From: Acinetobacter defluvii
GTDB lineage: Bacteria > Pseudomonadota > Gammaproteobacteria > Pseudomonadales > Moraxellaceae
Direction of reading: 5' to 3'
Assembly: GCF_001704615.3 (NCBI RefSeq)
Contig: NZ_CP029397.2
Span: 2,542,001-2,606,000 of the forward strand
DNA: 64,000 bases
Part shown: positions 1 through 9,941 of the stretch, one piece after another
Numbering within the stretch: position 1 is the stretch's first letter
Layout: every line of letters begins with the position of its first letter
Position numbers and translations under genes: made by a program
Notes under the pieces: generated by a model
The model's database searches: none
What the model was told of the DNA's origin: nothing
Seen by the model: the letters and a program-made list of their open reading frames with translations, nothing else

Positions 1-48
1 CTTTCATATGCTTTAATTTGCCAATTATGCGCTATTTTCGCACAATTT

Positions 49-107
49 ACGACCTAAATTAGCGCAAACAATTCCCTCTAGATTCATGCTAAAATTTAAC
101 GACCTAA
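49..107. repeat. Repeated CGACCTAA motif upstream of the RnfB-like gene
   Basis: The nine bases ACGACCTAA occur at 49-57 and 99-107, 50 bp apart, just before the first gene. An inverted pair TGCGCTA/TAGCGCA (28-34 and 60-66) surrounds the first copy, and a TAAAAT-like -10 lies near 89-95. The arrangement could be an operator, but the regulator is unknown and a chance origin is possible. Confidence 0.3.
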
Positions 108-135
108 CTGGCAGATTTTTATACTTTTAAATTAC

Positions 136-942
136 ATGACGTTTTCTATTTCCCTCATACAACAAATCGATGCTCTCCTCCCCCAAACGCAATGTGGTTT
201 ATGTGGTCATCGAGATGGGTGTTTACCTTATGCTAAAGCAATTGCTGAGGGAGAAGATGCCAATAAATGCGTTCCTGGAGGACAACCCGTAGCTGATGCT
301 TTGGCAAATTTACTACAACGTGAAACATTAGCAGCAGAGCCAAGTGTTTGGGCTATTCAAAGTGATGGTCGCCCACAGCGCATGAAAGCGGTGATCCGTG
401 AAGATGAATGCATTGGGTGTACCAAATGTATCAGCGCCTGCCCTGTTGATGCAATTATTGGCTCAGGTAAGCTGATGCACACAGTTTTAACGGACTTATG
501 CACAGGATGTGAGCTTTGCATTCCGCCTTGTCCAGTCGATTGTATTGACTTAGTAGAAGATACCCAGCCTATACTGACAGATTCGCAGCGTATTGCTGAA
601 CAAGATGATTTACGTCAGCGTTATTATGCACATATTCAGCGTGAGGAAAGTCGTCGTCTACACCGTAAAGGCCCTGTGGTACGTGCTGAAATTGATACGG
701 AGTTATTTGCACAATATACTGAACAAAATCAACAACTCCCTGCAATTGAGGTCATCGAAAAATCAGAACACGCCAAGTTAGTTATGGATGCTAAAAGCAC
801 CATTGAACTTGCCAAAATTCGCACACAAATTAAGAAGTTAGAAAAACAATTAAGCGTACGTGCAGATGAGAAAAAACAACAGCAATTAGATAGCCTTTTA
901 CAGCAATTATCTGATTTACAAGGGGTTAAAGCATGGCTGTAA
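136..942 (+). CDS. rnfB: RnfB-like iron-sulfur protein (orphan, no membrane anchor)
   Basis: A 268-residue ferredoxin-type protein related to RnfB/RsxB, the electron-transfer subunit of the Rnf/Rsx complex. An N-terminal 4Fe-4S domain has Cys20, 23, 29 and 45 with the CVPGG ending typical of RnfB. Two ferredoxin motifs follow (Cys92/95/98/102 and Cys122/125/128/132). The last 130 residues are charged and probably coiled-coil. The hydrophobic N-terminal anchor of E. coli RsxB is missing, so the protein should be cytosolic. No other rnf genes follow; nth overlaps its 3' end by 10 bp, echoing the rsx-nth order of enterobacteria. Family is clear; the electron partners are unknown. Confidence 0.85.
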   Translation: MTFSISLIQQIDALLPQTQCGLCGHRDGCLPYAKAIAEGEDANKCVPGGQPVADALANLLQRETLAAEPSVWAIQSDGRPQRMKAVIREDECIGCTKCISACPVDAIIGSGKLMHTVLTDLCTGCELCIPPCPVDCIDLVEDTQPILTDSQRIAEQDDLRQRYYAHIQREESRRLHRKGPVVRAEIDTELFAQYTEQNQQLPAIEVIEKSEHAKLVMDAKSTIELAKIRTQIKKLEKQLSVRADEKKQQQLDSLLQQLSDLQGVKAWL

Positions 943-1619
943 AAAACATGACTAAAAAGCAAATTCAAATATTTTTTGAACGCTTACGTGAGCAACGCCC
1001 AACCCCTAAAACTGAACTTAATTATTCTTCACCTTTTGAGCTTTTGGTGGCTGTAACCTTATCTGCACAAGCGACGGATGTGAGTGTGAATAAAGCTACA
1101 GACAAGCTTTTCCCTATCGCCAACACGCCTGAGGCAATCTATAACTTAGGTGTAGAGGGATTAAAGGAATATATCAAAACCATTGGTTTATATAATTCTA
1201 AAGCTGAAAACGTCATAAAAGCTTGTAAAATGCTAATAGAACTGCATAACAGTCAAGTTCCTGATAACCGAAAAGATTTAGAAGCGTTGCCTGGTGTCGG
1301 GCGTAAAACAGCCAATGTTGTACTCAATACCGCATTTGGACAAGCAACGATGGCCGTAGATACACATATCTTTCGTGTAGGTAATCGCACAGGTTTAGCT
1401 GTTGGTAAAAATGTTTTAGAAGTTGAACATCGACTGATCAAAGTCATTCCCAAAGAATTTATTTTGGATTCGCATCATTGGCTCATTTTACATGGGCGTT
1501 ATACTTGCATTGCACGTAAACCTAAATGTGGTGAATGTATCGTGTCGGATGTCTGTAATTGGACAGATAAATATGAGTTTGGTGCTGTTAGAGAAATTAA
1601 AGTGAAGAATGTAGAATAA
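933..1619 (+). CDS. nth: Endonuclease III (DNA glycosylase/AP lyase)
   Basis: Base-excision repair enzyme that removes oxidised pyrimidines and cuts the abasic site. The helix-hairpin-helix LPGVGRKTA holds the catalytic Lys125, and VDTHIFRV supplies the catalytic Asp143. The spacing of 18 residues equals that of E. coli Nth. The C-terminal 4Fe-4S motif C-X6-C-X2-C-X5-C is intact. At 228 residues it is slightly longer than the usual 211. The start at 933 has AGGGG seven bases upstream, inside the end of the RnfB-like gene; the next ATG (948) lacks such a site. The two genes are probably one transcript. Confidence 0.95.
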   Translation: MAVKNMTKKQIQIFFERLREQRPTPKTELNYSSPFELLVAVTLSAQATDVSVNKATDKLFPIANTPEAIYNLGVEGLKEYIKTIGLYNSKAENVIKACKMLIELHNSQVPDNRKDLEALPGVGRKTANVVLNTAFGQATMAVDTHIFRVGNRTGLAVGKNVLEVEHRLIKVIPKEFILDSHHWLILHGRYTCIARKPKCGECIVSDVCNWTDKYEFGAVREIKVKNVE

Positions 1620-1707
1620 AACTACTTGTTTTTCTTCTATAAACTCGACTTTTATCGATACAAATACCTATATTGAAATTAAAAAATTTCAGTACTATCC
1701 TCCAGTC

Positions 1708-1713
1708 TAATTA
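1708..1713. repeat. Left target-site duplication TAATTA
   Basis: TAATTA immediately precedes the left end of the IS982-type element and recurs at 2692-2697 after its right end. Six bases is compatible with IS982-family target duplications. Because TAATTA is a palindrome it also reads as an extension of the inverted repeats. Confidence 0.7.
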
Positions 1714-2691
1714 ACCTGAGTTCGATGAATATTATTAGTTTGCAATCAAATTTTTAAAAGTTGGTTTGCTAGTATTTAAACAATAGGCGACTACTGCCGA
1801 CATAATATTCACCATAAAATTATTAACCGAACGATGACGTGAATGATCTATTTGATGCAAATTTTTTAATTGGTCATTCACTGTTTCTATCAAACCACGT
1901 CGTGATAATAATTGCTTTTCAAATAATGTTTGTGACTCTTTCTGCTTCATATTTTTTCGTGAAGGTGTTAATAATTTTAACCCTCTTGCGATTAAAGCAT
2001 CTTTTTTTGTTTTACTTAAATATCCCTTATCACCAAGCAGGATACCTTTAAATTCTGAAGTAAGCTCCTCAAGTACTGCAACATCGTGAACATTGGCTGA
2101 TGTGACTTTTAAATTAATAATCTCTCCTAAGTTGTTGATCACAAGATGTAATTTAAAACCGTAAAACCATCCTGTACTACTTTTTCCACGATTCGCAAGG
2201 TCTTTAAACACACGATGTCGTTTAATTCTAAGATTATGACAAACAACAAGCTTAGTTGAATCAATGATACAAATTCCTGTATCTGCTCCTTTAATTTGAT
2301 TAAAGAAACAGCTAAGTGCTTGCAAGCAACGAGGCATAATTTCAACAAAACGGTTATAGCTAAGAAGTTTAGGGAAAGCAGATTTCCAAAAAGGAATGAC
2401 CATATGACAATAAAAATATTTAAAGAATCTAAATCCAGATTGGTGGAATAAAATCACGATTGTCATGATTTCAGATAAGCTTAGGGCAGACTTCTGTAAC
2501 CTTAAATTTTGATGTGGAATGAGAGATTTTTCTAAAGATTCATCAAATATTTTGCAAAAATCATCTAAAAGACAAAATAATTCTGTAATATGATCCATAG
2601 AAAGCCTTAGGTTGTAATGTTTTGTCTTGAGAACCAATACGTTACAAACTTTAGGGCTTTTTTTCTACTCTTTTTTTGATCGAACTCAGGT
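1714..2691. mobile_element. IS982-family insertion sequence (978 bp, intact)
   Basis: A complete element of 978 bp. The terminal inverted repeats are ACCTGAGTTCGAT at 1714-1726 and its exact complement at 2679-2691, flanked by direct TAATTA repeats. It holds one full-length DDE transposase on the minus strand. Length, termini starting with ACC, and transposase type all fit IS982. It lies between nth and a decayed acetyltransferase gene, about 25 bp before the latter's likely GTG, so it separates that gene from any upstream promoter. Intact ends and an open transposase suggest recent arrival. Confidence 0.92.
1735..2598 (-). CDS. IS982-family transposase
   Basis: DDE transposase of 287 residues. 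The family motifs are visible in order: IIDSTKLVVCHN (first Asp), RGKSSTGWFYGFKLHL, LLGDKGYL (second Asp) and RGLIETVNDQLKN (Glu). The start at 2598 is preferred because AAGG lies about six bases upstream. The open frame extends 13 codons further to 2637, but that region has no ribosome site and approaches the element end. No frameshift or stop is present, so the enzyme is probably active. Confidence 0.92.
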   Translation of the reverse strand: MDHITELFCLLDDFCKIFDESLEKSLIPHQNLRLQKSALSLSEIMTIVILFHQSGFRFFKYFYCHMVIPFWKSAFPKLLSYNRFVEIMPRCLQALSCFFNQIKGADTGICIIDSTKLVVCHNLRIKRHRVFKDLANRGKSSTGWFYGFKLHLVINNLGEIINLKVTSANVHDVAVLEELTSEFKGILLGDKGYLSKTKKDALIARGLKLLTPSRKNMKQKESQTLFEKQLLSRRGLIETVNDQLKNLHQIDHSRHRSVNNFMVNIMSAVVAYCLNTSKPTFKNLIAN

Positions 2692-2697
2692 TAATTA
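2692..2697. repeat. Right target-site duplication TAATTA
   Basis: Direct repeat of 1708-1713 at the right end of the insertion sequence, supporting transposition as the cause of the junction. Confidence 0.7.
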
Positions 2698-2716
2698 TAA
2701 ATTACTAACTCAAAAA

Positions 2717-3179
2717 GTGACTGAAATTCTCATTCGACAACGGGATGATAATGATGTGCATGACTTTAGAGCCATTCGTTTGTCCGCACTTCAAAATTCA
2801 CCTGAAATGTTCGGTGCAACTTATGCCGTTGAAGTCACACGACCATTGAGCGTATTTTTAAACGTTATTTCCAACAATGCTATTTTTGCTGCTTATCATC
2901 ATGAGCGAATTATTGGTATGCTTATTTTTCAAAAAATATAGATCAAGTCAATCTATATGTTTTTTTGTTGAGCCTGAATATCGAAATCAAGTAATCGTGC
3001 AATTACTTTTTACAAACCACGATTGATTATGGGGAAGCATATGTGTAAGTTAGGTCATACTTTCAGTGGTTGCTACAAATGTTCTTGCTATTCACTTATA
3101 TCAAAAACTTGGTTTTCAAATAGCAACTCAAGCTGTGAAAAATAATGAACATGAAATCGAGATGATTCTCTTTTATTAA
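2717..3179 (+). pseudogene. Decayed GNAT-family N-acetyltransferase
   Basis: Remnant of a GNAT acetyltransferase. The first frame, from a possible GTG at 2717, ends at a stop at 2941. Similarity continues in the +1 frame with FFVEPEYRNQ, the start of the acetyl-CoA-binding region. After TGA (3024-3026) and a further TAG, the same frame resumes with VVATNVLAIHLYQKLGFQ, the typical GNAT end. One frameshift and two stops make it non-functional. The IS982 element sits directly upstream; loss of expression may have come first, but the order cannot be read from the sequence. Confidence 0.8.
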
Positions 3180-3180
3180 T

Positions 3181-3543
3181 TTATTTTACAACGACAAGAT
3201 CATATTCTTTGCGAAAATGAATATTTCCACCATGTGCATCACGTGTTATTCCTTCTAAAACAATATGGTATGTGCCTGATCGGGTTGGTGTCCCTTTTAT
3301 TTCAATTGTGTGATCACTATAAGGCACCCCACCTGCATTAAGATCAACACTTAATCCAGAATTTGTAGGAATAGAGGTGTCAAAGTATAAACCATCAATC
3401 AATGTGACCTTTTCAATCTCAATTTTTGCACTGTAATATTGCCCTACTACAGCATTGGATAAAGCTGTTGGCATAATTTTAATCTCTTGCGTACAAGCCA
3501 TTAAAAACATGCAAAGTAATAAACATAAAGCTTTCATTTTCAT
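3181..3543 (-). CDS. Small lipoprotein with an Ig-like fold (hypothetical)
   Basis: A 120-residue predicted lipoprotein. The signal peptide ends in the lipobox LMAC (Cys17). The mature part reads like a single beta-sandwich, with alternating hydrophobic strands and a GTPTRSGTYHIVLEG stretch typical of putative Ig domains. No catalytic residues are apparent. It follows the 72-residue membrane protein by 15 bp on the same strand, so the two are probably co-transcribed. Function unknown; a structural or inhibitor-like envelope role is only a guess. Confidence 0.7.
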   Translation of the reverse strand: MKMKALCLLLCMFLMACTQEIKIMPTALSNAVVGQYYSAKIEIEKVTLIDGLYFDTSIPTNSGLSVDLNAGGVPYSDHTIEIKGTPTRSGTYHIVLEGITRDAHGGNIHFRKEYDLVVVK

Positions 3544-3558
3544 AAAAATTTAGATGCA

Positions 3559-3777
3559 CTATTTATTTTTATTTTCCAGATCTCTTTTCATTTGTTCTAA
3601 TCTTTTCCACTCTTCAGCCACTTGCGGATGCATTTGATAGTTGCCAGATTTTCGCATTTCTCTACGTTCTTGTAATTCTTCTTTTTGTGCTTTGCGCAAG
3701 AGCTTAAAACTCATAAACAATAATCCAAGTAAAACAATCACGCTTACAACAACCAAACCAATAAGTGCAATTTTCAT
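3559..3777 (-). CDS. Small single-pass membrane protein (hypothetical)
   Basis: A 72-residue protein with one N-terminal transmembrane segment (about residues 3-26). A highly charged, probably helical cytoplasmic tail rich in Lys, Glu and Arg follows. No known family is recognised. It lies downstream of adk behind a terminator-like hairpin and just before a lipoprotein gene. The composition and hydrophobic start look like a real gene, but there is no functional clue. Confidence 0.65.
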   Translation of the reverse strand: MKIALIGLVVVSVIVLLGLLFMSFKLLRKAQKEELQERREMRKSGNYQMHPQVAEEWKRLEQMKRDLENKNK

Positions 3778-3791
3778 TGTCTATCGCCCAC

Positions 3792-3823
3792 AAAAAAGAG
3801 CCCTAATATGAATGAGGACTCTT
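3792..3823 (-). terminator. Rho-independent terminator after adk
   Basis: On the minus strand the arms AAGAGTCCT and AGGGCTCTT pair with one G-U wobble and are followed by six T residues. The hairpin lies between adk and the 72-residue membrane protein, so those two genes are probably separately expressed or linked by read-through. Confidence 0.7.
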
Positions 3824-3875
3824 TCTTTGTCAAAGATTTCTAAGACTGCTTACAATCTTAGACATCTTTTAAGAC

Positions 3876-4541
<666 letters not shown>

Positions 4542-4600
4542 TTAAAACAATATGTATAACACCTCGGTGTCCTCATCTATTGAGGAGCACTGGCGTCTAT

Positions 4601-5917
4601 TTATAAGAAAGCAACAAACAAATGGATTAGACCTGCTAAGAATCCAGTAACACCACCCAATACAATCAAAAGCCATTCATCTTCCCTAAAAGCAGGACGT
4701 AATAGATTTTGGAATTCTGTTGGCGTAAGTTCACGGATACGCTCTCTAAACATTTGAAAGATTTTCTGTGCACGGCTCGCATTAAAGGCTGGGTCGCTTA
4801 CAGGCACCATCGTAATTTCAATGGAACGATCAATCAAGTCTGTTTTAAGTTTAGCATATTCAGAAGGACCAATAGAAAGTTGTAATGCTGTTCGTATTAA
4901 TGGCGTTTCCATGATACTGTTCACATGACGCTTAATAATACGGCGTGTTTTATCTTTTCTTGGTCCATACATCATTTCAGTCATGATGGATTTTAGCGTA
5001 ATCAAATCTTCTGTCACAACACTTGCAAACACATCGGATACTTCATCTTGACGTTTCATGAATGCACCTTGCACATTATATGTACCGATGCGAGGAATCA
5101 CAGGCTTGATCCAAGGAAATTTACGATCTTTAGTCAACTCAAAAAATTGTGGGTAACGCACATAATGTGGGTACACTGGGTTAAAAACCATCCAAATTGC
5201 AATCCAGTTGGTTAAAAAGCCCCAAATCGCAGCAAATACAGGTACAGTACGATGGTCAGGAATCAAGATATATACTGCCATTTGGAAAATACCAAAGAAC
5301 ATACCAATGAGTGCACTGATATGCCAAATGAAGTTAATTTCTTTCTGCCCCACTTTTAAGAACATACGCACCATTAAACGGCGATCACCTTCCATTTGAC
5401 GTACCACCATTTCTCGCATGTCCACCAATGACTCGACGTTCATGGTCAGCTCAGTCACCAAACCTTTTAAAATATCAGGCATTTGCTGATGTGCTTGTGC
5501 ATAGATTCTACGCTTTATGGAATAAGGTAGATTTTCCCAAAGTACCGCATTACGATCCATCATCACTTCATCAATAAGATGCTCAAGCTCAAAACCTACT
5601 TGCTCCCCGATGATACGTGCCATGTCCTCTGGTTCCATGGCATTTAGGAACTCGTTTAATGAACCTAATTTAGATAAAGTATTATCCGTAATAATCCCAG
5701 AAATACGACCTGCTTTACGTGGAACAATCCCCTGCCAACCCACAGGCAATGGACCAATATGAAAACCCCAAAATTTAATTGGGTAGAACACCATTTTTAG
5801 TGCCATCCATACATGTATCCACGTCACAAAAGCAGTTACTGGAACGATACTTAAGATCGCTAGATGATCAGGTCGACTAAAAAAAGCTTGCCACAAATCG
5901 CTAACGTATTCCAACAT
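4601..5917 (-). CDS. DUF445 family membrane protein
   Basis: A 438-residue membrane protein of the DUF445 group. An N-terminal hydrophobic stretch (about residues 18-45) is followed by a long helical domain. Two central transmembrane segments lie near 195-245, and a last one at the extreme C-terminus (about 415-437, GGVTGFLAGLIHLFVAFL). Such proteins are widespread and biochemically uncharacterised; an inner-membrane location is expected. It ends 74 bp before adk on the same strand, so co-transcription is possible. Confidence 0.8.
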   Translation of the reverse strand: MLEYVSDLWQAFFSRPDHLAILSIVPVTAFVTWIHVWMALKMVFYPIKFWGFHIGPLPVGWQGIVPRKAGRISGIITDNTLSKLGSLNEFLNAMEPEDMARIIGEQVGFELEHLIDEVMMDRNAVLWENLPYSIKRRIYAQAHQQMPDILKGLVTELTMNVESLVDMREMVVRQMEGDRRLMVRMFLKVGQKEINFIWHISALIGMFFGIFQMAVYILIPDHRTVPVFAAIWGFLTNWIAIWMVFNPVYPHYVRYPQFFELTKDRKFPWIKPVIPRIGTYNVQGAFMKRQDEVSDVFASVVTEDLITLKSIMTEMMYGPRKDKTRRIIKRHVNSIMETPLIRTALQLSIGPSEYAKLKTDLIDRSIEITMVPVSDPAFNASRAQKIFQMFRERIRELTPTEFQNLLRPAFREDEWLLIVLGGVTGFLAGLIHLFVAFL

Positions 5918-5970
5918 GCATGACTCTCATATTTATTTCTATTCGCGGTCTAAAAAGTTACATCTACAAC

Positions 5971-6489
5971 TCAAAGTCCAAAACTTAAACTATAAGCAAA
6001 TTGAATCTGTGGTCTCGTTTCTTCAATCATGTTGCCACCACGATCATGTAATTCACTACCCGCACCAATACCCACACTAAAAGTGCTAATGCGTTCTTTA
6101 TTTAATAAAACATAAGACAAGTCTACGCCTGCCCCATATTGAACTTCATCACTATTATCTACTTTTTTACTTTTCAGTGAACCGCCATAAACGCCAACAT
6201 AAAAACCATTTTTGTCAGTACCATTTAAATACGCAGGATAACGAAAACCAATTTGTCCACCTAACTCGTGATCACCATTGATAAATGCCCCTAATTTGGT
6301 ATAGGCAATCCCATAAGGCGTGACCCACTCACCGTTTATATGGGCTAATTTTTGTGTTAAACCTGCGCCTACATTGAAAGTTGCAGCATCACTTGATTTT
6401 AATTTTGCTTCAGGTAAATAATCTTGCCACTCTGCATGTGCAACATTCCCTAATCCAAAAAATAATATTAAGGGAAAGATTTTTTTCAT
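5971..6489 (-). CDS. YfaZ-like outer-membrane protein
   Basis: A 172-residue predicted outer-membrane beta-barrel. The signal peptide MKKIFPLILFFGLGNVAHA is followed by alternating Gly/aromatic strands (NVGAGLTQKL, GGQIGFRYPAY, FYVGVYGGS) and the barrel-type ending YSLSFGL. It resembles YfaZ-family proteins. The ATG at 6489 is preferred over the frame start at 6525 because a GGAG site precedes it and the signal peptide then starts at residue 1. Function unknown. Confidence 0.75.
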   Translation of the reverse strand: MKKIFPLILFFGLGNVAHAEWQDYLPEAKLKSSDAATFNVGAGLTQKLAHINGEWVTPYGIAYTKLGAFINGDHELGGQIGFRYPAYLNGTDKNGFYVGVYGGSLKSKKVDNSDEVQYGAGVDLSYVLLNKERISTFSVGIGAGSELHDRGGNMIEETRPQIQFAYSLSFGL

Positions 6490-6766
6490 TATTTTCTCCA
6501 TTGTCCCTAATTTTGGGTCAAACATAATCTTCCATATTTTTCTGACTTTAACAGAATTATCAACTTACGCATATGCAAAACACTAGAATTTTTATGTCGC
6601 TAAAGTCAACATTTAGCCAATGTTGTTATACCATTTCTATCAAATAAACTCGTATTTTTGCAGATTTTATGCAGTAAAAAACGAATATTTTCATTCTTAG
6701 TACAATTCTAAGGTAAAATGACTGCCCGCACTATTTGCCAATTTAGCCCAGTAAGTCGACTTTCAT

Positions 6767-8815
6767 ATGAAACAACAGTTTCCTTTAAAAAATGTTCAGC
6801 AAGAAAAGCGTATTTTTCGAAGTCGCATTTTTTTTTCGATCGGTATTGTTTCATTTTTTTTACTCTTACTTGTAGTTCGTTATGCTTATTTACAAATTTT
6901 TCATTTTGAAGAGTTTAGTCAAGCTTCTGATAAAAACCGTATTCGTTTACAACCGATAGCCCCAGCACGTGGTTATATTTATGATCGGAATGGTATTTTA
7001 CTTGCAGATAATTACCCCGTGTTTACAGCCACACTCAGTAAAGCAGATGTTGACGATGTGGAGGATACCGTTAAGCGACTTACCCCGATTTTAAATTTAA
7101 ACGAAGAAGATATAGAGCGTTTTTCTAGTCGAATCAAAACCTCTAAAAAAACTGAACGTGTCACTTTAAAGCTCAACCTCACCGAAACAGATATTGCACG
7201 TTTTAGTGAAGTGAAGTTTCAATTTCCAGGTGTCGATATCGAAACGCAAATGACGCGTTTTTATCCACATGGCGAATTGTTTGCACATGTGATCGGTTAT
7301 GTTGGACGCATCAATGATAAGGAACTGAAAGAAATTGATAAAGATTCTTATGCAGGTACCAATTTAATTGGTAAAATTGGGGTTGAAAAATCCTATGAGG
7401 ATTTACTCCATGGTAGTCCTGGTTATGAATCCATTGAAGCTGATGCACATGGTAATGTATTACGTCATTTAGGTCGTAAAGATTCTACTCGTGGTAATGA
7501 TTTATTTTTATCATTGGATTATGGCTTACAAACTGTTGCCGCTGAACAATTGGTTGGTCGTCGTGGTGCAATTGTGGCGATAGATCCACGCACAGGCGAG
7601 ATTTTAGCTTTGGTATCCAGTCCAAGTTTCAATCCAAATCTATTTGTAACAGGGATTGGACATGCAGACTATAGTGCATTACGCGATAACTTAGACCAAC
7701 CTTTATATAATCGTGCGGTACAGGGAACTTATCCACCAGGTTCAACCATCAAGCCAATGGAAGCACTGGGGGGTATTCATTTTGGTACGGTGGATTGGTC
7801 AACTACGATTTCCGATCCTGGCTATTTCCATTTACCTGGTGACTCACATAAATTCCGTGACTGGAAAAAAACTGGTCATGGCAGTGTAAATATGCATAAA
7901 TCCATCGTGGTATCTTGTGATACCTATTTCTATATTCTTGCCCATCAAATGGGTATTGAAAAAATGAATGAATGGATGCGTCAGTTTGGTTTTGGTGAAA
8001 AAACTGGCGTTGATTTACCGAGTGAAAGCACAGGTTTATACCCAAGTCCTGAATGGAAAATGCGTACCCGTAAATCCAAATGGTTAAAAGGTGAAACTAT
8101 TTCAGTCAGTATTGGGCAAGGTGCTTTTACCGCCACCCCTTTGCAGTTAGCAATGGCAACAGCGATTACCGCAAATCATGGGGCACATGTCATTCCACAT
8201 GTACTACGTGAATCCAAAGGTGCAAAACCACATACTGTTTTAAATGCCCCAGATGGCAAAATCCATTTTAACGGTACCGACCAAGACTGGATCAAAATGC
8301 GAGATGCAATGGTCGATGTCATTCAGTCAGGTACAGGTCGTGGTATCAAAACTTCTCAATATCTGATTGCAGGGAAAACAGGAACAGCACAAGTTAAAAG
8401 TATTGCACAGGGTAAACGCTATAATGAAGCCTTACTCACAGATCGCCAACTTGACCATGGTTTATTTGTCGGTTTTGCACCTGCTGAAAACCCAGAAATT
8501 GCGATTGCAGTGATATGGGAAAATGGTCGTCATGGTGGGTCTGCAGCACAAATTGCTCGCCCAGTGTTTGATTATTGGTTATTAAAACGCCAGAAAAATC
8601 CAATTATTCCTCAAAATCATCAAATTAGTGGGGGACTAATGACAGCAGGCATTAAACCAGGTGAATTACCAAGTGGTGATGTTGCCTTATCAGCAGACCC
8701 AAATGCACTGCCAAAACCAAATCCCCATGCGGGAGCAGCAACCAATTCTCGACAAGCACATACAAATCCAGCTCGTCCTGCACCTGAACAACATGGAACA
8801 GAACTCAGTGAATAA
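6767..8815 (+). CDS. mrdA: Penicillin-binding protein 2 (peptidoglycan transpeptidase)
   Basis: Class B PBP2, the transpeptidase of the rod-shape elongation complex, anchored in the inner membrane and acting in the periplasm. A single transmembrane helix lies at about residues 20-43, then the dimerisation domain starting ARGYIYDRNG. The transpeptidase domain has Ser326 in STIK, the second motif Ser383-Cys-Asp and Lys537 in KTGTAQ. The Pro/Asn-rich tail after residue 630 looks disordered. rodA does not follow; rsmD overlaps the 3' end instead. Length (682) fits the family. Confidence 0.96.
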   Translation: MKQQFPLKNVQQEKRIFRSRIFFSIGIVSFFLLLLVVRYAYLQIFHFEEFSQASDKNRIRLQPIAPARGYIYDRNGILLADNYPVFTATLSKADVDDVEDTVKRLTPILNLNEEDIERFSSRIKTSKKTERVTLKLNLTETDIARFSEVKFQFPGVDIETQMTRFYPHGELFAHVIGYVGRINDKELKEIDKDSYAGTNLIGKIGVEKSYEDLLHGSPGYESIEADAHGNVLRHLGRKDSTRGNDLFLSLDYGLQTVAAEQLVGRRGAIVAIDPRTGEILALVSSPSFNPNLFVTGIGHADYSALRDNLDQPLYNRAVQGTYPPGSTIKPMEALGGIHFGTVDWSTTISDPGYFHLPGDSHKFRDWKKTGHGSVNMHKSIVVSCDTYFYILAHQMGIEKMNEWMRQFGFGEKTGVDLPSESTGLYPSPEWKMRTRKSKWLKGETISVSIGQGAFTATPLQLAMATAITANHGAHVIPHVLRESKGAKPHTVLNAPDGKIHFNGTDQDWIKMRDAMVDVIQSGTGRGIKTSQYLIAGKTGTAQVKSIAQGKRYNEALLTDRQLDHGLFVGFAPAENPEIAIAVIWENGRHGGSAAQIARPVFDYWLLKRQKNPIIPQNHQISGGLMTAGIKPGELPSGDVALSADPNALPKPNPHAGAATNSRQAHTNPARPAPEQHGTELSE

Positions 8816-9374
8816 AGTAAAAAATCAACTTCGGATTATTGGTGGTGAGTGGAAACGCCGTGTTTTACCCTTTGCAGAGATTGAGGGATTACGCCCTACA
8901 CCTGATCGGGTACGTGAAACATTATTTAACTGGCTAATGTGGGATGTGCAAAACAGTAGAGTTTTAGACTTATGTGCAGGTTCTGGCGCATTAAGCTTTG
9001 AAGCATTATCGCGTGGTGCAGCCGAAGTGATAATGATTGAGCCAAACTTGACTCAAGCAAAATTTCTTAAAAATAATCTGCAACTTTTACAAGCAAAAAA
9101 TTGTCAGCTTAAAATAATGACTGCCCAACAAGCACTCACGCAGCTTCAAGGTGAATATGATTTAGTATTTCTAGATCCCCCGTATAGTTTAAATTTGTGG
9201 AATGAATTGGCAATATCCGTTGATCCTTTTCTAAAAAATGAAGCTTATATTTATGTTGAAGCAGATAGAGCACTAAATAGTTTAAATTTACCTACAGATT
9301 GGCATTTGCTCAAACACACCAAAGCAGGTGTCGTTCAAGCAGGTTTATTCCAAAAAAACAATAAAAAAGCTTAG
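8793..9374 (+). CDS. rsmD: 16S rRNA (guanine-N2)-methyltransferase RsmD
   Basis: Methylates G966 of 16S rRNA using S-adenosylmethionine. The N-terminus has LRIIGGEWKRR and GLRPTPDRVRETLFNWL, hallmarks of RsmD. VLDLCAGSGALSFEALSRGA forms the SAM pocket and FLDPPY is the N-methylase motif. The frame is open from 8661, but the family signature begins near 8820, so the start is ATG 8793 (193 residues) or GTG 8808. Either overlaps the end of mrdA. Downstream transcription appears to stop before the convergent lipoprotein gene. Confidence 0.92.
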   Translation: MEQNSVNKVKNQLRIIGGEWKRRVLPFAEIEGLRPTPDRVRETLFNWLMWDVQNSRVLDLCAGSGALSFEALSRGAAEVIMIEPNLTQAKFLKNNLQLLQAKNCQLKIMTAQQALTQLQGEYDLVFLDPPYSLNLWNELAISVDPFLKNEAYIYVEADRALNSLNLPTDWHLLKHTKAGVVQAGLFQKNNKKA

Positions 9375-9409
9375 ACAACATCTCTAAGCCTTTAAAATAT
9401 GAATCACTT

Positions 9410-9658
9410 TTAACGATTGTTTCGCCAATCTCGACGATCTCGGTCTTTGCTCCAGTCAGGTCGATTAGGTCTATCTTTATGCCAATCAGGTCGGTTCGGA
9501 CGATCCTTGTTCCAGTTTGGGCGATCTCGATCATAATTCCAGTGCGGACGATCTCGATCATAACCAGAATGATGTCGACCATTGTCATCGTATGGCGCAA
9601 CTATACATCCTGTTAATGAAGCACCGAGCAATCCCAGCAATAGTACGTGTTTAAGCAT
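9410..9658 (-). CDS. Repeat-rich small lipoprotein
   Basis: An 82-residue protein with a clear lipoprotein signal (lipobox LTGC, Cys18). The tail consists almost wholly of Asp, Arg, Pro, Asn and Trp in imperfect tandem units such as DRPNRPDWHK and DRPNRPDWSK. At the DNA level, blocks around 9440-9560 repeat CGATC/GGACGATC patterns. The repeats probably vary by replication slippage. The highly polar, aromatic, likely unfolded tail suggests an extracytoplasmic binding or spacer role, but no function is known. Confidence 0.7.
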   Translation of the reverse strand: MLKHVLLLGLLGASLTGCIVAPYDDNGRHHSGYDRDRPHWNYDRDRPNWNKDRPNRPDWHKDRPNRPDWSKDRDRRDWRNNR

Positions 9659-9941
9659 AGCATCTACTCACTTAATTTATTTTGTCTATCTACAAGATAA
9701 TGCTTTGCGATGTAGAGCTACTGAATGCTTTGTCGAAGTCTTGTATAAATTACGCTCATTATTCATTCACATTTGATATTCTTAATTGGACGTTTTTGTC
9801 TTAAACTTATATCCATCATTAAATTATTTAAAATTTCCAAATTAAAAGCGTAATGCTAACTTTTTGCAAAGTAGATTACTTTACAATTTCAATGCTTAAA
9901 AGGCTAAGGCTTTGCTAAAATATAGCGATATCTTGTTAAAA

